Shown here: positions 16,048 to 23,510 of the stretch, in pieces | Numbering within the stretch: position 1 is the stretch's first letter | How the letters are laid out: the number at the start of each line of letters is the position of its first letter | Assembly (NCBI GenBank): GCA_964503355.1 | Contig: CAZCZS010000012.1 | Location: 1-29,754, forward strand | Reading direction: 5' to 3' | DNA length: 29,754 nt | DNA from: Mesoaciditoga sp964503355 | Lineage (GTDB): Bacteria > Thermotogota > Thermotogae > Mesoaciditogales > Mesoaciditogaceae | The notes under the pieces: generated by a model | Seen by the model: only the letters and a program-made list of their open reading frames with translations | The model's database searches: none | Told to the model about the DNA's origin: nothing | Made by a program: the position numbers and the translations under genes

Positions 16048-17411
16048 ATACAGTTTTGTTCGTGGATGATGAAGCGCACATATTGGAATTGATGAAAATG
16101 CATTTTTCAAAGAAATACAAGGTTTTTACGGCAAAAGATGGCATAGAAGCTTTGACAATTTTCGAATCGAACGGTGTTGATCTGATCGTAAGTGACGTTA
16201 AAATGCCAAGAATGAATGGAATGGATCTCCTAAAAAAAGTAAAGGAAAAATCTGACGTGCCGGTTATCATGGTAACCGCCTTTGGAAGCATAGAAGATGC
16301 GGTTGATGCCATAAAAATGGGAGCTTACGATTACATTTCTAAGCCCGTGAATTTAAGGGATTTGGAGATGAAAATCGAAAGAGCTCTGGATTATTTAAGT
16401 GTGAAGCGCGAGAACTTCGAGCTGAAAACACGTGTGAGGAAAACTTCGACGTCGGGTATAGTCACGGTAAACGAGAAGATGATGGAGATACTGAACAAGA
16501 TACCGGAATACGCAAAAAAAGACTTGCCGGTACTTATTTTAGGAGAAAGCGGCACCGGTAAAGAGTTGATAGCGAAAGAGATTCACGCTCAGAGTGAAAG
16601 GTATTTAAAACCCTTCATCGCGGTGAACGTTTCCGCCATCCCAGAGGATCTTTTTGAAAGTGAGTTTTTCGGTTATGAAAAAGGAGCATTCACGGGGGCG
16701 AACAACCAAAAAATAGGAAAATTTGAGGCGGCGAACAAGGGAACACTTTTTTTAGATGAGATAGGGGACATGCGTTTGGATCATCAGGCGAAACTCCTTC
16801 GAGTACTTCAAGATTCGAAAATAACGAGATTGGGAAGTGTAAAGGAGATACCATTGGATTTTAGACTCATATGCGCCACCAACAAACCGTTGAGTGAAAT
16901 GATCAAAAATGGAACGTTCAGACAGGACCTTTACTACAGAATAAACGTGATAAGAATAGAAATACCCCCCCTTAGAGAAAGACCGGAAGACGTGGAAGCC
17001 ATAGCGCTGCACTATTTGAGAGAATATTCCAGAAAATTTTCCGAAGAGGAAAAGACCATTTCTCCCAAGGCGTTGAACGTTTTGAAAAGTTACAGCTGGC
17101 CGGGGAATGTGAGAGAACTTGAAAACGTCATCTTGAGAGCGATGATCAATTCCACTTCAAATGAAATAAAAGTTAGAGATTTACCAGACGAAATAGCTGA
17201 GAATCACGATTATATGGATTACCAAACTTTTTTGGTGAAAAAGAAGATAGAGAAGGAAAAATTGTACAGAGAGTTGCAGAAGAAATTCGTCAGGCAATTG
17301 TTGAGAAAGACAGGGGGTAACGTGAGCAAAGCCGCTGAGTTAGCCAAGATGGATAGAAGACTTCTTCAAAACATGATAAAAGAAGTCAATAGTTGGCAGT
17401 CTAAAATATAG
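16044..17411 (+). CDS. NtrC-family sigma-54-type response regulator
   Basis: This 455-aa regulator has three domains. The receiver (1-120) has the acidic pair Asp8-Asp9, phosphorylation site Asp51, Thr78 and Lys100. The AAA+ domain (about 140-375) has Walker A GESGTGKE (167-174), the sigma-54-contacting loop GAFTGA (214-219) and Walker B TLFLDEI (234-240). A C-terminal Fis-like helix-turn-helix follows (about 420-450, GGNVSKAAELAKMDRR). Family members hydrolyse ATP to open sigma-54 promoters. The start is a TTG overlapping the kinase stop, with GGAGGTGG upstream. No -24/-12 element is visible in this window, so its targets lie elsewhere. The intact GAFTGA implies that a sigma-54 should exist in the host. 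Confidence 0.93.
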   Translation: MNTVLFVDDEAHILELMKMHFSKKYKVFTAKDGIEALTIFESNGVDLIVSDVKMPRMNGMDLLKKVKEKSDVPVIMVTAFGSIEDAVDAIKMGAYDYISKPVNLRDLEMKIERALDYLSVKRENFELKTRVRKTSTSGIVTVNEKMMEILNKIPEYAKKDLPVLILGESGTGKELIAKEIHAQSERYLKPFIAVNVSAIPEDLFESEFFGYEKGAFTGANNQKIGKFEAANKGTLFLDEIGDMRLDHQAKLLRVLQDSKITRLGSVKEIPLDFRLICATNKPLSEMIKNGTFRQDLYYRINVIRIEIPPLRERPEDVEAIALHYLREYSRKFSEEEKTISPKALNVLKSYSWPGNVRELENVILRAMINSTSNEIKVRDLPDEIAENHDYMDYQTFLVKKKIEKEKLYRELQKKFVRQLLRKTGGNVSKAAELAKMDRRLLQNMIKEVNSWQSKI

Positions 17412-17455
17412 ATTGCTTAACAAAATAGTTAAATTAAAATTTATATACAAAATAT

Positions 17456-17482
17456 CCTTATTTTATAAGGTTTATCTTTTTT
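17456..17482 (+). terminator. Weak hairpin in AT-rich spacer before dnaK
   Basis: CCTTAT (17456-17461) and ATAAGG (17465-17470) pair around TTT, followed by a T-rich stretch to 17482. It may terminate the two-component operon, though the 6-bp AT-rich stem is weak. The surrounding 17420-17503 stretch is extremely AT-rich and may also act as an UP element for the dnaK promoter. Confidence 0.35.
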
Positions 17483-17503
17483 ATATAAAATAAAAAAATG
17501 GTA

Positions 17504-17532
17504 TTGACATGGCGTCTCCAGATGGATATAAT
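17504..17532 (+). promoter_or_regulatory. Consensus sigma-70 promoter of dnaK
   Basis: TTGACA (17504-17509) and TATAAT (17527-17532) are both perfect hexamers separated by exactly 17 bases. An AT-rich tract lies upstream. No CIRCE element (TTAGCACTC-N9-GAGTGCTAA) is visible. A small inverted repeat TCCA-GA-TGGA (17517-17526) sits in the spacer, next to the -10. The Shine-Dalgarno GGAGGTGA follows before the ATG at 17563. Confidence 0.9.
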
Positions 17533-17562
17533 TGAGATGAAAAAAGATGGAGGTGACACGAA

Positions 17563-19392
17563 ATGGCAGAAAAGGAATACGTGGTTGGAATAGATTTGGG
17601 AACTACGAATTCAGAAGTGGCAGTTGTGAAGGATGGAAAACCCGAAGTCATTCAAAACGCCGAGGGAAATAGACTTACACCATCCGTGGTGGCTTTCACC
17701 AAGAGTGGTGAGATTCTTGTTGGGGAACCCGCAAAAAGACAAGCCATATTGAACGCGGAAAGAACCGTCAGATCCATAAAAAGGCATATGGGTTCCGATT
17801 ACAAAGTAAAGATAGATAACAAGGAATACACTCCTCAAGAGATAAGCGCTTTTGTACTGAGAAAGCTTAAGAAAGACGCCGAGGCGGCCTTGGGAGGCAA
17901 AGTAAGAAGAGCCGTTATAACGGTGCCGGCTTATTTCGAAGACTCTCAACGCCAAGCCACAAAAGACGCTGGAAGGATAGCCGGTCTTGAAGTGATGAGA
18001 ATAATAAACGAACCAACCGCTGCGGCACTCGCATACGGTGTTGACAAGAACAAAGAGGAAAACGTCATAGTTTGTGATTTAGGAGGAGGAACGTTCGACG
18101 TATCGCTTCTCGAAATAGGTGGTGGAGTCATAGAAGTCAAAGCGACAAGTGGAAACAACCATCTTGGTGGAGACGATTTCGATCAGAGAATAATGGATTG
18201 GCTTATCGATACGTTCAAAAAGGATACGGGTATAGATCTTTCAAATGACAGGCAAGCGTTGCAAAGGTTGAAAGACGCGTCCGAAAGGGCGAAAATAGAA
18301 CTGACAACCAAGATGGAAACGCAGATAAGCTTACCTTACATCACGGCAGATGCGAATGGGCCAAAGCATCTTGAAGCAACCTTGACAAGGGCAAAATTGG
18401 AAAGTCTTATCGAAGATATAGTGGAAAAGATGAGAGAACCGATAGAAACCGTTTTGAACGACGCGAAGATCTCGCCAGATGATATAGCCGAAGTGTTGTT
18501 AGTCGGTGGTTCCACAAGAATGCCGATAATTCAGAGGTTCTTGAAAGGTATTTTCCATAAGGAACCTTCCAAAGCGGTCAATCCGGATGAAGCTGTTGCC
18601 ATCGGAGCGGCCATAGAAGCTTCGATACTGGCGGGTGAAACGAAAAGAGATGTCGTTTTGGTTGACGTGACGCCCTTGTCACTCGGTGTAGAGGTTAAAG
18701 GTGGACTCTTCCACAAGATCATACCACGCAACACAACTATACCAACTAAGAAGTCTGAGATTTTCACGACGGCAGAAGATGGTCAAACCGAAGTGGAGAT
18801 AAACGTTCTTCAAGGAGAAAGGGAGTTGGCGGCCGATAACAAATCGCTTGGGAGATTCACTTTAACCGGTATCGCTCCAGCTCCACGAGGAGTACCACAA
18901 ATAGAGGTAACGTTCGATATAGATTCCGATGGTATCGTTCACGTATCCGCCAAAGACAAAGCGACTGGTAAAAGCCAAGCGATAGTTATAAACGGCAGCT
19001 CCAATCTCTCAGAAGATGAAATAAAGAGAATGGTTGAAGAAGCCAAAAAGTATGAAGAAGAAGACAAGAAACGTAAACAACAGGTAGAACTCAAAAACAA
19101 CGCGGATGCACTCGCTTATCAAGTTGAAAAATTGCTAAAAGAGCAGGGTGATAAGATAGAACCTTCTTTGAGAAGTGAAGTCGAATCAATGGTCAAAGAT
19201 CTGAGAGACGCCATAGAACACGATGATTACGCCAGAATGAAGGTGCTTGTCGATGATCTCAACAAGAAGTCTCAAGAGATAGGACAGAAACTTTACCAAC
19301 AAGCCGCATCTGCAAACACATCGAACACTTCGTCATCAACGTCTTCAAATGAAGATGATGGTACCGTGAACGCGGAATATCAAGGAAAGTAA
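17563..19392 (+). CDS. dnaK: Hsp70 chaperone DnaK
   Basis: The 609-aa Hsp70 has a complete N-terminal ATPase domain with GIDLGTTNSEVAVV (9-22), the phosphate loop DLGGGTFDVS, and VGGSTRMP. The inter-domain linker follows, containing VVLVDVTPLSLG, then the beta-sandwich substrate domain with VEINVLQGERELA, then a helical lid and a Ser/Thr/Asn-rich flexible tail. The protein is very similar to my recollection of Thermotoga DnaK, a main reason for placing the host in Thermotogota. It folds and refolds proteins in an ATP cycle that needs DnaJ and GrpE, neither of which is encoded here. It is the first gene of a chaperone cluster with hsp20 and clpB. Expression should be strong, given the consensus promoter. 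Confidence 0.98.
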   Translation: MAEKEYVVGIDLGTTNSEVAVVKDGKPEVIQNAEGNRLTPSVVAFTKSGEILVGEPAKRQAILNAERTVRSIKRHMGSDYKVKIDNKEYTPQEISAFVLRKLKKDAEAALGGKVRRAVITVPAYFEDSQRQATKDAGRIAGLEVMRIINEPTAAALAYGVDKNKEENVIVCDLGGGTFDVSLLEIGGGVIEVKATSGNNHLGGDDFDQRIMDWLIDTFKKDTGIDLSNDRQALQRLKDASERAKIELTTKMETQISLPYITADANGPKHLEATLTRAKLESLIEDIVEKMREPIETVLNDAKISPDDIAEVLLVGGSTRMPIIQRFLKGIFHKEPSKAVNPDEAVAIGAAIEASILAGETKRDVVLVDVTPLSLGVEVKGGLFHKIIPRNTTIPTKKSEIFTTAEDGQTEVEINVLQGERELAADNKSLGRFTLTGIAPAPRGVPQIEVTFDIDSDGIVHVSAKDKATGKSQAIVINGSSNLSEDEIKRMVEEAKKYEEEDKKRKQQVELKNNADALAYQVEKLLKEQGDKIEPSLRSEVESMVKDLRDAIEHDDYARMKVLVDDLNKKSQEIGQKLYQQAASANTSNTSSSTSSNEDDGTVNAEYQGK

Positions 19393-19439
19393 TTAAAAGT
19401 ATTCGGATATAAAAACAAAAAATCAAGGAGGTGGTTCGT

Positions 19440-19907
19440 ATGGCGATTGAAAAAAGAAAAGAAAGAAATGAAAATGTGATGGATATCTACACACCGTTCA
19501 AGGAAATGCAAAGAATGATAGATAGGCTTTTCGAAGAATTTCCGTACGAATGGCCGACGTTATCGAAAGGAATAGACGAGATAATAGCCCCGATGGACAT
19601 ATTCGAAAGTGATAAAGGATACGAAATAGAAGCGGAAATTCCGGGCATGAGCAAAGATGATATAGAAGTCAACGTCACAGACAGGATACTCACCATAAAA
19701 GGTGAAAAAGTTGACGAACGCAAAGAAGAGAAAAAGGGTGCGCGGATTTTGGAGAGAAGCTATGGAACTTTCGAAAGATCGTTCACATTGCCCGAAGACG
19801 CGGATCCGGAAAAGATCGAGGCCAAGTACGAAAACGGCGTGCTTAAGCTCGTAATTCCCAAACGCCCTGAATCCAAATCTAAGAAGGTAAAGATACAGAT
19901 TAAATAA
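19440..19907 (+). CDS. Small heat shock protein, Hsp20/alpha-crystallin family
   Basis: The 155-aa protein has a short Met-rich N-terminal arm (1-50), the alpha-crystallin domain (about 51-143) starting at PMDIFESDKGYEIEAEIPG, the ENGVLKL signature (131-137), and a C-terminal tail with the I-x-I anchor IQI (152-154). It is an ATP-independent holdase that assembles into oligomers and keeps unfolding proteins in a form that DnaK and ClpB can recover. The frame is open 9 bases further upstream, but the ATG at 19440 lies 7 bases after AAGGAGGT and is preferred. It sits 47 bp after dnaK with no terminator between, so it is probably co-transcribed. Confidence 0.95.
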   Translation: MAIEKRKERNENVMDIYTPFKEMQRMIDRLFEEFPYEWPTLSKGIDEIIAPMDIFESDKGYEIEAEIPGMSKDDIEVNVTDRILTIKGEKVDERKEEKKGARILERSYGTFERSFTLPEDADPEKIEAKYENGVLKLVIPKRPESKSKKVKIQIK

Positions 19908-19922
19908 GAAAAAGAAAAAGTG

Positions 19923-19950
19923 ACAAAAGGGGCTTGAAGCCCCTTTTGTT
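19923..19950 (+). terminator. Terminator-like hairpin between hsp20 and clpB
   Basis: ACAAAAGGGGCTT (19923-19935) and AAGCCCCTTTTGT (19937-19949) are perfect complements, so a realistic hairpin has an 11-bp stem and a small loop. The following bases TTTTGG are short of T, and the clpB ribosome-binding site GGAGGTG begins at 19953, only a few bases on. It could terminate most dnaK-hsp20 transcripts, protect their 3' end, or act as an attenuator for clpB. Confidence 0.7.
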
Positions 19951-19965
19951 TTGGAGGTGAAGAAG

Positions 19966-22380
19966 ATGCTGAATTTCGATGAATATACCGAAAAAGCGGC
20001 ACAGATAATGATGTCCACGCAAGACATTTTGACGAGATACGCTCAAGATCAGCTGAGATCGGAACATATCCTGCTTGCCATTTTGGAAGATGAGGGAAAC
20101 GTGGCCGTAGACGTTTTAAAAGATCTAAAAGTGGACATTCTCAAGTTGAAGGAAAAAACCGAGGAAGTTGTCAGAGAATACGGTGGATATAAAAGTGGTT
20201 CAGGTGCCATAAAGCAGATGTACATAACACCAGATGCGAGGCACGTTTTAGAGGCTGCCAAGGCCGAAGCCTCTCGAATGGGAGATGAACGTATTGGAAC
20301 CGAGCATATACTTTTGGGCGCTGTCAAAACACCAGATTCGATGGCGGCGAGATTGCTTCAAAGATTCGGAGTTGATGATGAAAAAGTTTACAATTCCGTT
20401 CTTAAAATAAGAAAGAGTGGAACTTCAAAAGAGGGAGAAAATCTGGATGCCTTGGCGAAATTCACAACGGATCTCGTTGAAGAGGCCAAGGCTGGCAAGT
20501 TGGATCCGGTTATAGGAAGGAAAAAAGAGATAGAGAGAACTATAGAAATACTTGGAAGAAAGAGAAAAAACAACCCAGTCTTGATAGGAGATCCCGGTGT
20601 TGGAAAAACCGCCATCGTGGAAGGGCTAGCTCAGTTGATAGCGGATGGAAAGGTTCCAGACTACATGAGAAATAAACGAATACTCTCCTTGGATATGGGA
20701 AGATTACTTGCAGGGACGAAATTCAGGGGAGAATTCGAAGAAAGGTTGAAAGCCCTTATTGACGCAGTTAAAGCTTCAAACGGCGAGATAATACTGTTCA
20801 TAGACGAACTTCATACCGTTGTTGGAGCCGGTAGCGTTGAAGGAAGCTTGGACGCTTCGAATATGATGAAACCGGCGCTGGCCCGAGGCGAACTCCGATG
20901 TATTGGGGCCACAACGGTAGAGGAGTATAGAAAATACATAGAGAAAGATAAAGCTTTGGCGAGAAGATTTCAAACCGTTTACGTGAGAGAGCCATCTGAA
21001 GAGGAAAGCATAGAGATCCTTAAGGGACTCAAAGAAAGGTACGAAAAACATCACAACGTTAAAATAGAAGACGAGGCCATAGTTGCCGCTGTAAAGCTTT
21101 CATCGCATTACATCACGGACAGGTTTCTGCCCGATAAAGCCATAGATTTGATAGACGAGGCGGCATCCAGGGTTAAATTTGAGAACTCTTTCGTTCCAAC
21201 TGAGCTCGTCGAACTTGAAAAAGAGATAAAGAACTTGGAAGAAGAGATAAACACGGCAGCGATGGAGGGCGACTACGAAAGAGCGGCGACGAAAAAAGCC
21301 GAACTTGAGAGAAAGAAAAAAGAATTGGAGAGAGTTCAAAAAGAGTGGGAAGAGAAAGAGAAGAACATTCCCAAAGTTGTCAATGAAGATGTGGTAGCAA
21401 AAGTTGTGGAAAGATGGACACGCATACCGGTAAGCAAATTACTCGAAGACGAGAGAAAAAAACTCATCAACCTTGAAAAACTCATTCATGAAAGAATCGT
21501 AGATCAAGAAGAAGCGGTTAACGCGATAGCGGCGACCATAAGAAGGGCAAGAGCAGGCTTGAAGGATCCGAACAGACCGCTGGGTTCTTTCATCTTCGTA
21601 GGACCAACGGGCGTGGGAAAAACGGAGTTGGCAAAGGCGTTGGCCGAGGTGTTGTTCGACAGTGAAAATGCGATGATAAGGATAGACATGTCTGAATATT
21701 CCGAAAAGCACAGCGTTTCCAGGCTTATAGGAGCACCACCCGGTTACGTTGGTTACGAAGAAGGTGGACAGTTAACCGAAGCCGTTAGAAGAAGACCGTA
21801 CAGCGTCATTTTGTTGGATGAAATAGAAAAGGCGCATCCTGAAATTTTCAACACGCTTCTTCAAGTGTTGGAAGATGGAAGATTAACAGACGGAAAGGGA
21901 AATACCGTGGATTTCAAGAACACCATAATAATAATGACTTCCAACATCGGCAGTGATTACATACTGAACAAAGTGGAAGAAAGCAAAACGTATGTGGATG
22001 AATTTTTGATGAATCAAATAAGAAAGCATTTCAAGCCGGAATTCTTGAACAGAATAGATTCCATAATAGCTTTCAAGCCTTTGAAGAGAGAACATATGGA
22101 ATTGATAGTTGATAAATTCATTAAGAAAGTTGAAAATATGTTGAAAGATAAAGAAATAAAGATAGAGATCACTCCAAAAGCTCGAAGAATTCTTGCGGAA
22201 AGAGGTTACGATCCATCCTTAGGCGCGAGACCCTTGAGAAGGTTGGTAGAAAACGAAGTGGAAAACAAGATAGCTGATATGATAATAGAAGGAACCCTCA
22301 AAGAGGGAGACGAAGTGATCGTGGATGTTGAAGAAGATGAGATAATCGTCAAAAAGAGCAAAGCGGAGGTGGACGCATGA
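19966..22380 (+). CDS. clpB: ClpB-type AAA+ disaggregase with a short middle domain
   Basis: The 804-aa Hsp100 has an N-terminal Clp_N double repeat (about 5-150), a first AAA+ ring with Walker A GDPGVGKT (208-215) and Walker B ILFIDEL (276-282), a coiled-coil insert (about 410-472), and a second ring with Walker A GPTGVGKT (546-553), SRLIGAPPGYVGYEEGG and VILLDEIEKAH. After TSNIGSDYIL there is no IGF/VGF-type loop, the ClpP-docking tripeptide of ClpA and ClpC, and the second ring resembles ClpB most. The middle insert, however, is only about 60 residues, roughly half the E. coli ClpB length, and nearer to ClpC. The first pore loop reads KFRG where Tyr is usual. The ATG at 19966 follows GGAGGTG by 6 bases. 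Acting with DnaK in aggregate recovery fits the neighbourhood. A ClpC-like role is the alternative. Confidence 0.85.
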   Translation: MLNFDEYTEKAAQIMMSTQDILTRYAQDQLRSEHILLAILEDEGNVAVDVLKDLKVDILKLKEKTEEVVREYGGYKSGSGAIKQMYITPDARHVLEAAKAEASRMGDERIGTEHILLGAVKTPDSMAARLLQRFGVDDEKVYNSVLKIRKSGTSKEGENLDALAKFTTDLVEEAKAGKLDPVIGRKKEIERTIEILGRKRKNNPVLIGDPGVGKTAIVEGLAQLIADGKVPDYMRNKRILSLDMGRLLAGTKFRGEFEERLKALIDAVKASNGEIILFIDELHTVVGAGSVEGSLDASNMMKPALARGELRCIGATTVEEYRKYIEKDKALARRFQTVYVREPSEEESIEILKGLKERYEKHHNVKIEDEAIVAAVKLSSHYITDRFLPDKAIDLIDEAASRVKFENSFVPTELVELEKEIKNLEEEINTAAMEGDYERAATKKAELERKKKELERVQKEWEEKEKNIPKVVNEDVVAKVVERWTRIPVSKLLEDERKKLINLEKLIHERIVDQEEAVNAIAATIRRARAGLKDPNRPLGSFIFVGPTGVGKTELAKALAEVLFDSENAMIRIDMSEYSEKHSVSRLIGAPPGYVGYEEGGQLTEAVRRRPYSVILLDEIEKAHPEIFNTLLQVLEDGRLTDGKGNTVDFKNTIIIMTSNIGSDYILNKVEESKTYVDEFLMNQIRKHFKPEFLNRIDSIIAFKPLKREHMELIVDKFIKKVENMLKDKEIKIEITPKARRILAERGYDPSLGARPLRRLVENEVENKIADMIIEGTLKEGDEVIVDVEEDEIIVKKSKAEVDA

Positions 22381-22721
22381 TGGAAAATGGAGATTCTCCG
22401 AAGAAATCCCAAAATGGTGGAACAATCAAAGATGGTGATGTAAAAAAGAAAAATGAAAACGAAAAAAAGATCTTAAATGCGAATGAAACGGCACTTTTCG
22501 CTTTCTCATTGTTAGAACAAAAAGCATGGATTTCGCTGGGTTTGGTAAAAGATGCCGATGAAGAATTCCACAAATCGAGAGAAGATGCACGGTTCTTAAT
22601 AGACTTGCTTTCAAAGATGGTGGAGCACTTCGAAACGAAAATGGAAGAACAGATCGTAAAAGAATTAAAAACTCAGGTTACCAACCTTCAGCTGAATTTC
22701 ATAAATCAATTTAAGGTGTGA
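22377..22721 (+). CDS. Small DUF1844-like protein
   Basis: The protein is 114 aa. The first ~35 residues are hydrophilic, Lys/Asn-rich and probably disordered. The remaining part (about 36-114) is helical, with TALFAFSLLEQKAWISLGLV followed by an acidic DARFLIDLLSKMVEHF segment. This layout (a hydrophobic helix, Leu-Gly, then an ARxxIDLL helix) resembles the DUF1844 family, whose function is not known. Two ATGs (22377 and 22380) are possible; GGAGGTGG lies just upstream, and the first overlaps the clpB stop by 4 bases, so the gene is coupled to clpB. A terminator follows directly. I infer an accessory role to the chaperone cluster from position only. Confidence 0.75.
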   Translation: MMENGDSPKKSQNGGTIKDGDVKKKNENEKKILNANETALFAFSLLEQKAWISLGLVKDADEEFHKSREDARFLIDLLSKMVEHFETKMEEQIVKELKTQVTNLQLNFINQFKV

Positions 22722-22749
22722 AAAAGAGCCCTCGCCTGAGGACTCTTTT
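22722..22749 (+). terminator. Terminator of the dnaK-clpB cluster (copy 1 of a repeated hairpin)
   Basis: AAAAGAGCCCTC (22722-22733) pairs with GAGGACTCTTTT (22738-22749) around GCCT, with a single C-A mismatch. It starts directly after the stop codon. A copy differing at one base occurs at 23970-23997. Confidence 0.88.
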
Positions 22750-22882
22750 GTTAAAGCGAAGCGAAATTCCGAAGAATATCTAAACTCGTTAAAAAGGAAA
22801 ATATCTTTGTCGTTTCGCAGGAAAAGGCAAGTTATGATAAAGAAAAAATCAAGGTTATCAACAATTTTTCAGGTTTTTATTG

Positions 22883-23115
22883 AAACTGCTACATAAGATG
22901 GATATGCACTATTCAAAGCCATACGTGCATGATTATAGAAAGCCAAAGGATTGTGGATAAGATAATGAAAGAGCTCATAGATAAACTAAAAAAAGTGGGG
23001 TTCAAAGCCTAAGAAGTGGCATATTAGGATTCATGGATGAAACTTTCTAAATCTTATTACTTTTGCAAAGCCTTGGATAGAGAAATTTATTAAGCCAATT
23101 GCTTTTGGGAATTGA
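22883..23115 (+). pseudogene. Remnant of an IS630-type transposase, frame-broken
   Basis: Four consecutive pieces in different frames together read like an IS630/Tc1-type transposase. The first (22883-22957) reads KLLHKMDMHYSKPYVHDYRK and PKD. The second (22956-23009) reads DKIMKELIDKLKKVGFKA. The third (from 23027) reads GFMDET and resembles the first catalytic Asp motif. The fourth (23062-23112) reads FAKPWIEKFIKPIAFGN. These match the order of blocks I know from IS630 proteins in this bacterial group (helix-turn-helix end, KPY..DYRRP linker, DE catalytic start, FAKPW...). Frameshifts and stops make it inactive. No terminal inverted repeats were recognised. The family call rests on memory of motifs. 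Confidence 0.5.
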
Positions 23116-23146
23116 GTGTAATTACCCATTACTGATCACTTATCCA

Positions 23147-23155
23147 TGATATAAT
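23147..23155 (+). promoter_or_regulatory. Extended -10 promoter for hicBA
   Basis: TGATATAAT is a perfect -10 hexamer with a TGn extension. No convincing -35 is seen. It lies about 60 bases before the leader ORF at 23215 and about 100 bases before hicB. Confidence 0.55.
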
Positions 23156-23214
23156 TCGATCGAAAAATATTGATATAAGAAAGGGAAGAGCCCGTAGAGA
23201 TGGAGGTGTTTGTT

Positions 23215-23256
23215 ATGAATCAAAAAATGTCTATTTTACGTGGGGTGATCATTTAA
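23215..23256 (+). CDS. Possible 13-codon leader ORF overlapping the hicB start
   Basis: An ATG at 23215, 7-8 bases after GGAGGTG (23201-23207), opens MNQKMSILRGVII and stops at TAA 23254-23256. The last A of that stop is the first base of the hicB ATG (TAATG). The ribosome-binding site of the leader is stronger than the one before hicB, so hicB may be translated by termination-reinitiation. It may equally be chance. Confidence 0.35.
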   Translation: MNQKMSILRGVII

Positions 23257-23261
23257 TGATC
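23247..23261. promoter_or_regulatory. 15-bp palindrome across the hicB start codon
   Basis: GATCATT (23247-23253) and AATGATC (23255-23261) are perfect arms around one T, and the hicB ATG (23256-23258) lies within the right arm. HicB-type antitoxins often repress their own operon through palindromes, so this is a candidate operator. As RNA it could also form a weak translation-masking hairpin. Confidence 0.45.
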
Positions 23262-23510
23262 GAAGAGTATATTCAAGCTGCATTAGAAAAAGCTACATAT
23301 GAAATAATAAACGATGAAGAGCCGTACTTCGGTAAAATACCAGAGCTTAATGGAGTATGGGCAAGTGGAAAGACCCTTGAAGAGTGCAGAGAAAATTTAA
23401 GAGAAGTTCTTGAAGAATGGATAATACTAAGTATTAAAAAATCACTTCCCATTCCTCCCCTTGGGAAATACAGAATAAAAATTCCAACTGAGATGGGGAC
23501 AAGTGCCTAA
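23256..23510 (+). CDS. hicB: HicB-family antitoxin, short form
   Basis: This 84-aa protein matches the HicB/UPF0150 fold: an N-terminal strand, YFGKIPELNGVWASGKT (24-40), then the helix LEECRENLREVLEEWIILSI. Such proteins bind and neutralise the HicA mRNA-degrading toxin. Most HicB proteins carry a C-terminal ribbon-helix-helix or HTH domain for autoregulation. Here the chain ends after PPLGKYRIKIPTEMGTSA with no room for one, so DNA binding would need the toxin complex or another protein. It overlaps hicA by 8 bases. The order is antitoxin first, opposite to E. coli hicAB. Confidence 0.88.
   Translation: MIEEYIQAALEKATYEIINDEEPYFGKIPELNGVWASGKTLEECRENLREVLEEWIILSIKKSLPIPPLGKYRIKIPTEMGTSA

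Larger units (their letters stand above)
22722..23214. other. AT-rich spacer without an intact gene, before hicBA
   Basis: After the terminator this ~490-bp stretch has no intact open frame longer than about 45 codons. The part from 22883 to 23115 reads as a broken IS630-type transposase (listed separately). From about 22755 to 22880 one frame is open (SEAKFRRISKLVKKENIF and on) and may be a further decayed part of the same gene, but I cannot identify it. The last 60 bases carry the hicBA promoter. Confidence 0.6.

Noticed and set aside
17563..19392. CIRCE/HrcA control of dnaK
   Set aside because: No TTAGCACTC or GAGTGCTAA half-site, even degenerate, was found upstream.
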